DNA from: Phil1 sp040767925 | GTDB lineage: Bacteria; Bacillota; Clostridia; Christensenellales; CAG-138 | Length of the DNA: 64,000 nucleotides | Assembly (NCBI GenBank): GCA_040767925.1 | Contig: JAXGNN010000001.1 | Coordinates: 1 to 64,000 of the forward strand | Direction of reading: 5' to 3' | Shown: positions 26,798 to 35,178 of the stretch, in pieces | How the letters are laid out: each line of letters opens with the position of its first letter | Numbering within the stretch: the first letter of the stretch is position 1 | Notes under the pieces: model-generated | What the model was told of the DNA's origin: nothing | Databases searched by the model: none | What the model saw: only the letters and a program-made list of their open reading frames with translations | Position numbers and translations under genes: made by a program

Positions 26798-27718
26798 TCA
26801 CCCCCGATCCGAATGCGTTTCCAGAAAAGTCAATATGTCCTTCCAAACCTGCTCTTTGCCCTTTTCGTTGTGGATTTCATGCCGCATCCTCTCATAGAGG
26901 CGAAGCGTCACATCGTGTCCGGTCGCAGAAAGCGCCTCGGCGATCTCCCTCGGCCCTCTGCCCCGCGCGCCGACGGGATCCTCGGCGCCCGCGACGACGA
27001 GGATCGGCGTCTTCGGAACGCTTGCCGCCCAGCCTTTCCCGCCGATTTCGGAAAGCCCGTCGAACAGATCGCGGAAGCCGCCCGCGGTGAAAACATAGCC
27101 GCAGTTCTCATCCGCAACGTACCGGTCGACGTTGGCCGCGTCCGTGGAAAGCCAGTCGAACTCCGTCCGGTTCGGCTTGAACGCCCTGTTGTACGCGCCG
27201 AAGGAAAGCGAATTCAGCAGAGGGCTTTGCGCCGTCGGCCCGTTCTTTTTGATTTCCCGCTTCGCGATGAGCTTCGCGACTGGCAGCGCGGGGTTTTTGC
27301 CCGCGGTCCCGCAGAAGATGAAGCCGTCCATATCCTCCCCGCGGCGTGCGGCGTAGGTCCGCGCGAGGAAGGAGCCCATGCTGTGCCCGAAAAGGAAATA
27401 CGGCACGTTGTCATAAACCTGCTTTATGCTCCGGCATACGCTTTGGATATCCTCGACGAGCGCGCCCCAGCCGCCTTTTTCGCCGAAATAGCCCTTCACG
27501 CCGTCCGGCCGGACGCTCTTTCCGTGGGAGGCGATGTCCGCGCCCACGACCAGAATGCCATGCCGAGCGAAGAATCCTGCAAATTCATCGTACCGGTCGA
27601 TATGCTCCGCCATGCCGTGCACGATCTGGAGCGCCGCTTTGGGGCGGCCTTCGGGCTCCCAAACCCGGACGTTGAGGTCGCACTGGCCGGTCGCGGACGC
27701 GATGTTGAATCGATTCAT
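26798..27718 (-). CDS. Alpha/beta hydrolase, monoacylglycerol lipase/lysophospholipase type
   Basis: A 306-residue serine hydrolase of the Hydrolase_4 group. The oxyanion loop is LQIVHGMAEHIDRYDEFA, the nucleophile elbow is FLFGHSMGSFLAR (GHSMG), and the late aspartate and histidine are in VVAGAEDPVG and MRHEIHNE. The likely activity is hydrolysis of monoglycerides or lysophospholipids; substrate specificity is not readable. ATG 27718 is chosen for its GGAGGATGCTTCC site. It is divergent from the LysR gene, with a 147-bp shared regulatory region, so it may be that regulator's target. Confidence 0.88.
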   Translation of the reverse strand: MNRFNIASATGQCDLNVRVWEPEGRPKAALQIVHGMAEHIDRYDEFAGFFARHGILVVGADIASHGKSVRPDGVKGYFGEKGGWGALVEDIQSVCRSIKQVYDNVPYFLFGHSMGSFLARTYAARRGEDMDGFIFCGTAGKNPALPVAKLIAKREIKKNGPTAQSPLLNSLSFGAYNRAFKPNRTEFDWLSTDAANVDRYVADENCGYVFTAGGFRDLFDGLSEIGGKGWAASVPKTPILVVAGAEDPVGARGRGPREIAEALSATGHDVTLRLYERMRHEIHNEKGKEQVWKDILTFLETHSDRG

Positions 27719-27865
27719 GGAAGCATCCTCCCTGCAATGGTGCGCTTTATGCAAATTATAACACCTGCTTCATGTTTTTGCACGATATATAGGCAAATCT
27801 TATTGCATTCTCCGGGCGGACTCCCTATAATGAGCTATAAGTCGCATTTATGATTGGAGTATATT

Positions 27866-28753
27866 ATGGCCATCGACCTCGACCTGTACAGCATCTTCTG
27901 CACCGTCGCGCGCTGCGGCAGCCTTTCGCACGCCGCGCGGGAGCTTTATGTCAGCCAGCCAGCCATCAGCCAGTCCATGCACAGGCTCGAGGACGCGCTG
28001 GGCTGCACCCTTTTCGCGCGCACCAGCCGGGGCATTTCGCTCACCAGCGAAGGGCGCATGCTCTACAGCTACGCGGACAAGGCCGTGAGCCTCATCGCCG
28101 CCGCGGAGGACAGGCTCAACCGCATGAGGACGCTCCAGTCCGGCGGGCTCATGATCGGCGCGAGCGACACGCTCTGCCAGTTCTTCCTGCTCCCGTACCT
28201 TGAGAAGTTCCACTCCGAATACCCGGAGATTCAGCTCCAGGTCACCAACCGCACCACGCCGGACACGGTGGAGCTTTTGAAGGTCGGCAAGGTGGACATC
28301 GCGCTCGTCAACCTCCCCGTCATCGACAGCGCGCTTTCCGTAAGGGACGTGTTGAAGGTGCACGACGTGTTCGTTGCCTCCGCGCGCTTCTCCCGCCTGC
28401 TCGAGCGCCCCGTCACGATGGACGAGCTCTCGCGGGAGCCCTTGGTGCTGCTGGAGAAAGCCTCCAACTCGCGCAAGTACCTCGACGATTTCGCTGCGGT
28501 GTGCGGCGTGACTCTCAAGCCCGAAATCGAGCTCGGCGCGCACAGCCTTCTCGTGGAGTTCGCAAAGATCGGCCTCGGCGTGGCCTGCGTCACCTACGAG
28601 TTCGCGGCGGGCGCCATCAAAAGCGGTGAGCTGTTTGAAATCGAACTGACTCCGCCCATGCCCGCGCGCAGCATCGGCCTCATCTCCCTCGAGGGCGTCC
28701 CCCTCCCGCCCGCCGCCGAGCGCTTCATCCAGATCGTGCTCGAAGGGAAATAA
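27866..28753 (+). CDS. LysR-family transcriptional regulator
   Basis: A 295-residue regulator. The N-terminal winged helix (residues ~1-60; LSHAARELYVSQPAISQSM) is joined to a LysR substrate-binding domain (~88-290; LMIGASDTLCQFFLLPYL). ATG 27866 follows GGAGTATATT. It is divergent from the hydrolase at 26798-27718, the classical arrangement for LysR autoregulation and control of the neighbour. The ligand is unknown. Confidence 0.92.
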   Translation: MAIDLDLYSIFCTVARCGSLSHAARELYVSQPAISQSMHRLEDALGCTLFARTSRGISLTSEGRMLYSYADKAVSLIAAAEDRLNRMRTLQSGGLMIGASDTLCQFFLLPYLEKFHSEYPEIQLQVTNRTTPDTVELLKVGKVDIALVNLPVIDSALSVRDVLKVHDVFVASARFSRLLERPVTMDELSREPLVLLEKASNSRKYLDDFAAVCGVTLKPEIELGAHSLLVEFAKIGLGVACVTYEFAAGAIKSGELFEIELTPPMPARSIGLISLEGVPLPPAAERFIQIVLEGK

Positions 28754-28787
28754 AGCTTTTCATAAACACAGGACAGGAAAGCGTAAA

Positions 28788-28812
28788 AACGGGAAGCGGA
28801 CGCTTCCCGTTT
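28788..28812. terminator. Bidirectional terminator between lysR and degV
   Basis: AACGGGAAGC/GCTTCCCGTT forms a 10-bp stem with a short loop. It has TTCGTTT on the plus side and TTTTTACG on the minus side, and lies between two convergent genes. Confidence 0.85.
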
Positions 28813-28824
28813 CGTTTCGTCAAC

Positions 28825-29697
28825 TTATTCCCCCCGCGGCTGCCCGATGAAGAACAGCGCGAGCGTGCCCGGCCCGCAGTGGGAGCCGATCACCGCGCCG
28901 ATCATGGAGATCTTGACGGGAACCCCCTCGAATTTCTCCTGAAGCATCTCTTTGAGGTGGATTGCGTCGTCCATGCAGTCCGCGTGGGTGATGCGGAAAT
29001 ACCTGTTCTCGCTGATGTCGACCCGTTCGACGAGGTGTTCGAACAGCCTGCGGACGGCGGCCTTGCGGCCCTTGGCCTTCTCGCGCGGGATCAGTCTGCC
29101 CTCCCTGTTCATGTCCATGACGGGCTTGATGTTGAGCATGTCCGCGACGAAGGCGGACGTGGCGCTGACCCTGCCGCCCCGCCTCAGGAAGGACAGCTCC
29201 GCGACCGTATACCAGTGGTTGACGCGCAGTTTTAAAGCCTCGGCGTAATCGCGGCATTCCTCGATCGTGGCGCCGGAATTCTTCTTCTCCGCCGCCATCT
29301 CGAGCAGCAGCCCTTCGCCGCCGGAGGCGCACAGCGAATCCACGATGTAGATTTTCCTTTCAGGATACTTCACCTCCAACTCGCCGCGCGCGACAAACGC
29401 GCTGTTCACGGTGCCCGAAAGGCCGGAGGAAAAGGCAATGTAGAGGATATCCAGCTCGTTTTCGAGCAGGGGAGTCCACAACGCGATGAAATCCTCGGGC
29501 GTAGCCTGGGAGGATTGATACACGACGCCGTTTCGCATGTTCTCGTAGATTTCCAGCGCGCACCCGTCGGTCATATCCTCGCGTCTGGAGACGCCGTCCC
29601 GAATATACGTCAGACGGATATGGGGGACGCCCAGTTCTTCGACGCGCTCCTTCCCAAGGTCGACGGTGCTGTCGGATGTAATAATGTAATTGCTCAT
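28825..29697 (-). CDS. DegV-family fatty-acid-binding protein
   Basis: A 290-residue DegV protein. The N-terminal EDD fold begins NYIITSDSTVDLGKE, and SSQATPEDFIALW and IYIAFSSGLSGTVNSA are the acyl-binding loops. The C-terminal half has RRGGRVSATSAFVADMLNIKP. In Firmicutes these proteins (FakB) bind a fatty acid for phosphorylation by the kinase FakA, which is not in this window. ATG 29697 is preceded by GAGAGGTGACC. Confidence 0.92.
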   Translation of the reverse strand: MSNYIITSDSTVDLGKERVEELGVPHIRLTYIRDGVSRREDMTDGCALEIYENMRNGVVYQSSQATPEDFIALWTPLLENELDILYIAFSSGLSGTVNSAFVARGELEVKYPERKIYIVDSLCASGGEGLLLEMAAEKKNSGATIEECRDYAEALKLRVNHWYTVAELSFLRRGGRVSATSAFVADMLNIKPVMDMNREGRLIPREKAKGRKAAVRRLFEHLVERVDISENRYFRITHADCMDDAIHLKEMLQEKFEGVPVKISMIGAVIGSHCGPGTLALFFIGQPRGE

Positions 29698-29741
29698 GGT
29701 CACCTCTCTGCCTTTCGTGATCATTCACAGTCGGATACTTT

Positions 29742-29770
29742 ATTTTAAGCGCAGCATTTGTTAGAATCAA
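29742..29770 (-). promoter_or_regulatory. Promoter for degV
   Basis: On the minus strand TTGATT (29770-29765), a 17-bp spacer and TAAAAT (29747-29742) lie 45 bp before the degV start. Confidence 0.55.
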
Positions 29771-29815
29771 GGTGGCATTCGTTTTTTATGTTAAATTTAA
29801 CTCCGGCGGTATTTT

Positions 29816-30988
29816 ATGAGAGAAGAAAAGCGCAAAAAGCTGTCCCTGCTGGCCGTATACCTGTATCTCGCGGGCGCGCTGCTCCTCGGCGCAGCGATCT
29901 TCGCGCTGTGTTACGCGGGCGGCGGCGTCAACATGCTCACAGAGGGCGGCGCCCCGGTCCGGAACAGCGCCTCGCCCGCGCCGGACGATTCCGTGTCGCC
30001 CGGGGAAAGCCCCGCGGACATTTCCCCGTCGTCCGACGCTTCGCCCGGAGCTTCCCAAACCCCCGCGCCGAGCACGGAAGGGCGGCTCATCCCCTATCAG
30101 GGCGCAAACGGGCTCTGGGGATACAAGAACGCGAAGGGAGCGGTGGTCGCGGAGCCCCTCTACGACAGCGCGAAGGAATTCGAGGGCGGCGTCGCCTTCG
30201 CCTCGCAAAACGGCCTTTACGGGCTTCTTTCCAGGAGTTTCGGTTGGGTCGTTCCGCCTTCCTGGAGCGCCGTGATCGGCTTTTCCGAGGAGCGCGCGGC
30301 CGTGCAGTCCGGCGGGAAGTGGGGCTTCATCGACGCGAAGGGCGGGCTTGTGATCGACTACCTGTTCGCGGAGGCCGGCGCCTTCCACTGCGGGCGCGCG
30401 TTCGCCCGGACCTCGTCCGAGTACGGCTATATCGACATCACGGGCGCTTTTGCGGTTTCGCAGAAATGGGCCTACGTGACCGACTTCTCGGAGGACGTCG
30501 CCTTCGTGCGCTCGGGGAACGGCAACAGCTACATCATCGACAAGGTCGGCGAAAAGATCGCGACGCTCAGTTCCCGCCAGCACGGAAGCCCTTACTCCGA
30601 AGGCTTCGCGCTCATCGAGGAGGGGGACGAATACTACTTCCTCAACAGCAAGGGCTCGCGGGCGTTCCAGACGACGTTCGACGGCGCCCTCCCCTTCGCG
30701 AACGACTTCGCGGCCGTTCAAATCAACGGACTCTGGGGATTCATCAACGAACGCGGCTCGCTCGAAATCGCCTGCAAGTTTTCCGACGCGCGCTCGTTCT
30801 CCAACGGGCTCGCCGCGGTGAAGGATCCCGTGACAGGGCTTTGGGGATACATCGCCCCCTCCGGCGCTTACGCGATACAGCCCCTGTACGACACCGCAGA
30901 TCCTTTTTCCGGCGGCTGCGCAATCGCCTCGCGCGAGGGCGTTTTCTACATCGTCGACAAGACGGGCGCCGAAACGCTATTATATTGA
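29816..30988 (+). CDS. WG-repeat protein, membrane-anchored
   Basis: A 390-residue protein: a short basic cytoplasmic N-terminus, one transmembrane segment (~10-33), and a Ser/Pro/Asp-rich linker (~45-95). An array of about eight WG (KWG) repeats follows to the C-terminus, for example NGLWGYKNAKGAVVAEPLYD, GKWGFIDAKG and LWGFINERG. WG repeats form beta-rich binding surfaces whose ligand is usually unknown. The topology puts the repeats outside the membrane. It has only a weak ribosome-binding site and a hairpin GTCCG/CGGAC shortly after the stop. Confidence 0.85.
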   Translation: MREEKRKKLSLLAVYLYLAGALLLGAAIFALCYAGGGVNMLTEGGAPVRNSASPAPDDSVSPGESPADISPSSDASPGASQTPAPSTEGRLIPYQGANGLWGYKNAKGAVVAEPLYDSAKEFEGGVAFASQNGLYGLLSRSFGWVVPPSWSAVIGFSEERAAVQSGGKWGFIDAKGGLVIDYLFAEAGAFHCGRAFARTSSEYGYIDITGAFAVSQKWAYVTDFSEDVAFVRSGNGNSYIIDKVGEKIATLSSRQHGSPYSEGFALIEEGDEYYFLNSKGSRAFQTTFDGALPFANDFAAVQINGLWGFINERGSLEIACKFSDARSFSNGLAAVKDPVTGLWGYIAPSGAYAIQPLYDTADPFSGGCAIASREGVFYIVDKTGAETLLY

Positions 30989-31080
30989 GCTGTGTCCGCA
31001 TAATACGGACCATTGTTTTCCTTCACAATACGGCCTATTCGATTATTGCATATTTCGACTGGTTTTTTCTTGCGGCTCGA

Positions 31081-31109
31081 TTGTATTCGCCCGCTTGGGC
31101 GTATATAAT
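31081..31109 (+). promoter_or_regulatory. Promoter for tdh-kbl with a palindrome in the spacer
   Basis: TTGTAT (31081-31086), a 17-bp spacer and TATAAT (31104-31109) precede tdh by 58 bp. The spacer holds the inverted repeat GCCCGCTTGGGC, a possible operator. Confidence 0.7.
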
Positions 31110-31166
31110 GTGTTTGTGACGCAAGGACACGGCGCGTCGCCAAATCCATGATGAAAGAGGCGCGAT

Positions 31167-32207
31167 ATGCGAGGGACGATGGATGCGCTCGTAAAGCGCG
31201 AAAGCGGAAAAGGCCTCGAATTGATGAAGGTGCCCGTCCCCGAGCCCGGCATCGGCGAGGTGCTCATTAAAATCCATAAGACGGCCATCTGCGGGACGGA
31301 CGTGCACATCTACAACTGGGACACCTGGAGCCAGCAGCACATCAAGCCGCCGATGGCGATCGGCCACGAGTATGTCGGCGAGATCGTGAAGCTCGGGCCC
31401 GGCGTGCACGATTACCGCGTCGGCCAGCTCGTCTCCGGCGAAGGCCACATCGTCTGCGGGCACTGCCGCAACTGCCGCGCGGGCAACGGCCACTGGTGCA
31501 AGTTCACCAAGGGCGTGGGCGTCGACCGGGACGGCGCGTTCGCCGAATACCTGTGCATACCGGAAACGAACGTCATCGCCATCTCCAAAGATATTTCCGA
31601 GGATATCATCTCATTTTTCGACGCGTACGGCAACGCAGCGCACACGGCGACCATGTTCGACGTGGTCGGCGAGGACGTGCTCATCACGGGCGCGGGCCCC
31701 ATCGGCATGATGGCGGCGGGCATCTGCAAGCAAAACGGCGCGCGCAGGATCATCATCACCGACGTCAACGATTTCAGGCTTGGGATCGCCAAAAAGATGG
31801 GCGCGAGCCAGACCGTCAACCTGAAACACCAGAGCCTCGAGGAGGCGATGAAGAATCAGGACATGGTCGAGGGCTTCGACGTGGGGCTGGAGATGAGCGG
31901 CAGCGGCGCGGCGCTCAACCAGCTCTTGAAGTCCATGCGAAACGGCGGCAAGGTGGCGCTTCTGGGCATCGCGGGCCCCGGCACGGTGATCGACTGGAAC
32001 GACGTCATCTTCAAGGGCCTCACACTGCAGGGCATCTACGGGCGCAGGATGTACGAAACCTGGTATAAGATGATCGCCATGATCGAGGCGGGGCTCGACC
32101 TCAACCCCATCATCACCCATCGCTTCCATTACACGGACTTCGAAAAAGGCTTTGCCGCGATGAACGGCGGCGAATCGGGAAAAGTCATCCTGAACTGGGC
32201 AGAATAA
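31167..32207 (+). CDS. tdh: L-threonine 3-dehydrogenase
   Basis: A 346-residue zinc alcohol dehydrogenase that oxidises L-threonine to 2-amino-3-ketobutyrate with NAD+. The catalytic zinc site is Cys42 (ICGTDVHIYNWD), His67 and Glu68 (GHEYVGEI). Structural zinc ligands are Cys97, Cys100, Cys103 and Cys111. NAD binding is shown by ITGAGPIGMMAAGICKQ. ICGTDxHIY-WD is specific for Tdh within the family. It is followed after 14 bp by kbl, whose product cleaves the unstable ketone, so the pair is a complete threonine-to-glycine route. Confidence 0.96.
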   Translation: MRGTMDALVKRESGKGLELMKVPVPEPGIGEVLIKIHKTAICGTDVHIYNWDTWSQQHIKPPMAIGHEYVGEIVKLGPGVHDYRVGQLVSGEGHIVCGHCRNCRAGNGHWCKFTKGVGVDRDGAFAEYLCIPETNVIAISKDISEDIISFFDAYGNAAHTATMFDVVGEDVLITGAGPIGMMAAGICKQNGARRIIITDVNDFRLGIAKKMGASQTVNLKHQSLEEAMKNQDMVEGFDVGLEMSGSGAALNQLLKSMRNGGKVALLGIAGPGTVIDWNDVIFKGLTLQGIYGRRMYETWYKMIAMIEAGLDLNPIITHRFHYTDFEKGFAAMNGGESGKVILNWAE

Positions 32208-32221
32208 AGCGGGAGGCAAAC

Positions 32222-33403
32222 ATGAAACAGGCGTTCGAAGTTTTCAAAAGCGAGCTGGAGAACATCCGGGCGGCGGGCACATATAAGGAAGAGCGCGTCA
32301 TCACGACCGAGCAGAGGGCGCGCATCGATACCACCAGGGCCAAGGGCGTGCTCAACATGTGCGCCAACAATTACCTCGGGCTTTCCAACAACAGGGAAAT
32401 CATCGAGGCCGCCAAAGCGAGTTACGACAAATGGGGCTACGGACTTTCCTCCGTGCGCTTCATCTGCGGCACGCAGGAGATTCATAAGGAGTTGGAGAGG
32501 AAGATCGCCGGCTTTTTGAAGACGGACGACGCCATCCTCTACACCTCCTGCTTCGACGCGAACGGCGGGCTTTTTGAAACGCTGCTTTCGGAACAGGACG
32601 CCGTCATTTCGGACGAACTCAACCACGCGAGCATCATCGACGGCGTACGCCTCTCCAAGGCGAAGCGCTTTCGCTATAAGAACAGCGACATGGCGGAGCT
32701 TCGCGCCCGGCTCGAGGAGGCGAAGGGATGCAGGATCAAGCTCATCGCGACGGACGGCGTGTTCTCGATGGACGGCTTCGTCGCGAAGCTCCCGGAAATC
32801 TGCGACCTTGCGGACGAATACGGCGCGCTCGTCATGGTGGACGACAGCCACGCCGTGGGTTTCATGGGCGAGCACGGTCGCGGCACGCACGAGGCCTGCG
32901 GGGTGATGGGCCGCGTGGACATCATCACGGGCACGCTCGGCAAGGCGCTCGGCGGCGCGAGCGGCGGCTACACCGCGGCGCGGCAGGAGATCGTAGACCT
33001 CCTTCGCCAGCGCTCCCGCCCGTATCTCTTCTCCAACACGGTGGCGCCCGCCATCTGCGCGGCGTCCGTCAAGGTGCTCGAGATGCTTGAATCCTCCACG
33101 GCGCTTCGCGACAAAGTGCACGAGAACACGCGCTACTTCCGTTCGGAACTCGGCAAGCTCGGCTTCGACGTGCCCGAGAGCACACATCCCATCGTGCCGG
33201 TGATGCTCTACGACGCGCGAGTTGCGCAGGAGTTCGCCGCGCGCATGCTCGAAAAAGGCGTATACGTGGTGGGCTTCTTCTACCCCGTCGTCCCGCAGGG
33301 GCGCGCGCGCATCCGCACGCAGGTCTCGGCGGGCCACACCCGGAAGGACCTCGATTTCGCCGTGAGCTGTTTCGCGCAAGTCAAGAAGGAAATGGGCATA
33401 TAA
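32222..33403 (+). CDS. kbl: Glycine C-acetyltransferase (2-amino-3-ketobutyrate CoA ligase)
   Basis: A 393-residue PLP enzyme of the alpha-oxoamine synthase family that cleaves 2-amino-3-ketobutyrate with CoA into glycine and acetyl-CoA. Motifs are NNYLGLSNN, the PLP-aspartate region MVDDSHAVGFMGEHGRGTHE, and Lys241 in GTLGKALGGASGGY, which forms the Schiff base. The N-terminus and length fit Kbl better than BioF, and the tdh neighbour settles it. The operon ends in a terminator at 33459. Confidence 0.95.
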   Translation: MKQAFEVFKSELENIRAAGTYKEERVITTEQRARIDTTRAKGVLNMCANNYLGLSNNREIIEAAKASYDKWGYGLSSVRFICGTQEIHKELERKIAGFLKTDDAILYTSCFDANGGLFETLLSEQDAVISDELNHASIIDGVRLSKAKRFRYKNSDMAELRARLEEAKGCRIKLIATDGVFSMDGFVAKLPEICDLADEYGALVMVDDSHAVGFMGEHGRGTHEACGVMGRVDIITGTLGKALGGASGGYTAARQEIVDLLRQRSRPYLFSNTVAPAICAASVKVLEMLESSTALRDKVHENTRYFRSELGKLGFDVPESTHPIVPVMLYDARVAQEFAARMLEKGVYVVGFFYPVVPQGRARIRTQVSAGHTRKDLDFAVSCFAQVKKEMGI

Positions 33404-33458
33404 TAGGGCTGTCCGCCCCGGTCGGAAAAACCTGAAACGCGCGTTTCGCGCGATAAAA

Positions 33459-33484
33459 AGGACCTCCGTCGGAGGTCCTCTCAT
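33459..33484 (+). terminator. Terminator after tdh-kbl
   Basis: AGGACCTCC-GTC-GGAGGTCCT forms a 9-bp stem followed by CTCATTT. A second GC-rich hairpin (CGCGCGTTTCGCGCG) sits just upstream. Confidence 0.75.
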
Positions 33485-33541
33485 TTGCCCGCACCGTAAA
33501 TCAGTCGGACAGTCGGGCATTTGTCGCTGTCCCAGGCAGGT

Positions 33542-33694
33542 TTACAGAGGCCGAATCTCCCTCTCGCTGCGCCTCTCGCGCTCCGTATCGCGATTTTGAC
33601 CGACCTGTTCGTTCTGTCCGCCCTGCTTGTTGCGGTGCTTCCTCGTGAGATTTCTCTCTAGAGGCAGATATTCATCCTCATAGATGGGGCTCAT
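33542..33694 (-). CDS. Small charged protein, 50 residues, unknown
   Basis: A short gene: ATG at 33694, TAA at 33542-33544. The peptide starts MSPIYEDEYLPLERNLTR and continues with a very hydrophilic Arg/Glu/Gln/Asn-rich tail ending SEREIRPL. It has a textbook AAAGGAGGAGCGCGA site, the main reason for calling it. There is no hydrophobic segment, so it is probably soluble, disordered or nucleic-acid binding. It is divergent from rpmB. I recognise no family; small spore or stress proteins are one possibility. Confidence 0.65.
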   Translation of the reverse strand: MSPIYEDEYLPLERNLTRKHRNKQGGQNEQVGQNRDTERERRSEREIRPL

Positions 33695-33828
33695 TCGCGC
33701 TCCTCCTTTCAGATCTATCTGTGCCTATTGTTCCGACTTTGCGCCGCGAATATGCCTGTATTCGGCTGCACGAGAACGCATAACATGGAAGCGCTGAATC
33801 ATGGCCGCTAAATCTGCCAATTTTCTTC

Positions 33829-33857
33829 TTGCAAATGCAAAACCTTTCCGCTATAAT
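33829..33857 (+). promoter_or_regulatory. Promoter for rpmB
   Basis: TTGCAA (33829-33834), a 17-bp spacer and a perfect TATAAT (33852-33857) lie 51 bp before rpmB. Confidence 0.8.
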
Positions 33858-33908
33858 AGCAATGTTTGATTGAACGTAACGCTTACAGTCGGTAAGGAGG
33901 TGTACAAA

Positions 33909-34100
33909 ATGGCAAAGTTTTGTGAGGTATGCAACAAGGGCGTCATGTCCGGCAACATGGTCAGCCATTCCAACAGGAAGACCAGGCGCGGATGGGCCCC
34001 GAACATTCAGTCCGTACGTGTCGTCGTCGGCGGCGCGACGCGCAAGATGAATGTATGCACCCGCTGCCTTCGCTCCGGCAAAGTGGAGCGCAGCATCTGA
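33909..34100 (+). CDS. rpmB: 50S ribosomal protein L28
   Basis: A 63-residue ribosomal protein of the large subunit. It is the zinc-ribbon (C+) form, with Cys5 and Cys8 (FCEVCNKG) and Cys50 and Cys53 (VCTRCLRSGKV). The conserved N-terminal region NMVSHSNRKTRRGWAPNIQ is intact. The ATG follows TAAGGAGGTGTACAAA. It has its own promoter and a strong terminator, as in many Firmicutes. A zinc-binding form usually implies regulation by zinc only when a Cys-free paralogue exists elsewhere, which this window cannot show. Confidence 0.97.
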   Translation: MAKFCEVCNKGVMSGNMVSHSNRKTRRGWAPNIQSVRVVVGGATRKMNVCTRCLRSGKVERSI

Positions 34101-34119
34101 TAAGGCAAAGCGCGCATAC

Positions 34120-34149
34120 GCTCCGCATTCGTTTGCGGAGCTTTTTTGT
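34120..34149 (+). terminator. Terminator after rpmB
   Basis: GCTCCGCA-TTCGTT-TGCGGAGC is followed by TTTTTTGTT, 20 bp past the rpmB stop. It abuts the 3' end of the minus-strand frame at 34149. Confidence 0.9.
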
Positions 34150-34349
34150 TATTTTAACACAAACAGCCTGACAACAATCACCGTCGCGCCCGAAAACAGG
34201 AGCGAAAGCAGAAAGTCGACGCCGCAGCACAGCAACAGGATTGCCACGACCGCGAAAATCAGCGCGTTCCGCATCGTCCTGCGCTTGATGCGGCATTTTC
34301 GCACGCATATTGTGGATGGCCTCGTCTGCATGAGCATCAACCCTTTCAT
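34149..34349 (-). CDS. Possible small membrane protein
   Basis: A frame of up to ~66 residues from ATG 34349; in-frame ATGs at 34337, 34331 and 34274 are alternatives. A basic N-terminal segment (CRKCR-like, RKCRIKRRTMRNA) is followed by two hydrophobic stretches (LIFAVVAILLLCCGVDFLL and LLFSGATVIVVRLFV), so a two-helix hairpin in the membrane is plausible. None of the starts has a good ribosome-binding site, so the call is tentative. No family is recognised. Confidence 0.35.
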   Translation of the reverse strand: MKGLMLMQTRPSTICVRKCRIKRRTMRNALIFAVVAILLLCCGVDFLLSLLFSGATVIVVRLFVLK

Positions 34350-34428
34350 GCTTCCATAATACTCTGCGCCGCCCAATCATGTTCACCTTGCCGCCGAAGT
34401 GGGAATACATTGATTCATGGAGGCAGAT

Positions 34429-35178
34429 ATGGAAGATATTATCGTCGAATTGAACGATGTTAGTTTGATTTACCATGAGCGCAGCGGGGAAACGCCCGCT
34501 GTCGACCGCCTGTCCATGAAGGTGAAGCGCGGCGAGTTCGTGTCCGTGGTCGGTCCGTCGGGCTGCGGCAAGACGAGCGTGTTATCGCTCATCGCAGGCA
34601 TCATCGAGCCGTCCTCCGGCGCCATCCGGATCGGCGGCGGCAAGCCCGGATACATGCTCCAGCGCGACCACCTGCTCGACTGGCGGAACGTCGAGGGAAA
34701 CATCGTGCTCGGCCTCGAGGTGCAAAACGCGCTCGACAAAGAAACGCGCGGCGTCGCGCTGAGTCTGCTTGAAACCTACGGCCTCGCGGCGTTCGGCAAG
34801 CATTACCCCCGCCAGCTCTCGGGCGGCATGCGCCAAAAGGTCGCGTTGATCCGCACGCTCGCGACAACGCCGGATGTGCTTCTGCTCGACGAGCCTTTTT
34901 CCTCGCTCGATTATCAGACGCGCCTTTGCCTGAGCGACGAGGTTTACGACATCATCAAGAAGGAGCATAAGACGGCGATACTCGTCACGCACGACATCGC
35001 CGAGGCGATCTCCATGAGCGACCGGGTGCTCGTCTTCACGAGAAGGCCCGCCCGCGTCAAGGCCGAGCACAAAATCGAGCTCAGCCGCGGGGATACGCCC
35101 ATCGCCCGGCGCAAGGCGCCGGAATTCAAGGATTACTTCGATACGATATGGAAGGAGCTCGATATCGGTGAAGCCTGA
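34429..35178 (+). CDS. ABC transporter ATP-binding protein (nitrate/sulfonate/taurine type)
   Basis: A 249-residue ABC ATPase with Walker A GPSGCGKTSVL, Q-loop region YMLQRDHLLDWRN, signature LSGGMRQKVALIR, Walker B VLLLDEPFSSLD and switch His in LVTHDIAEAI. The Q-loop/DWRN form fits the SsuB/TauB/NrtD group. ATG 34429 is preferred over 34417 because GGAGGCAGAT precedes it. It overlaps the permease gene by 11 bp. No substrate-binding protein gene is adjacent. The substrate may be an alkanesulfonate, a pyrimidine precursor or similar; it is not determinable here. Confidence 0.88.
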   Translation: MEDIIVELNDVSLIYHERSGETPAVDRLSMKVKRGEFVSVVGPSGCGKTSVLSLIAGIIEPSSGAIRIGGGKPGYMLQRDHLLDWRNVEGNIVLGLEVQNALDKETRGVALSLLETYGLAAFGKHYPRQLSGGMRQKVALIRTLATTPDVLLLDEPFSSLDYQTRLCLSDEVYDIIKKEHKTAILVTHDIAEAISMSDRVLVFTRRPARVKAEHKIELSRGDTPIARRKAPEFKDYFDTIWKELDIGEA

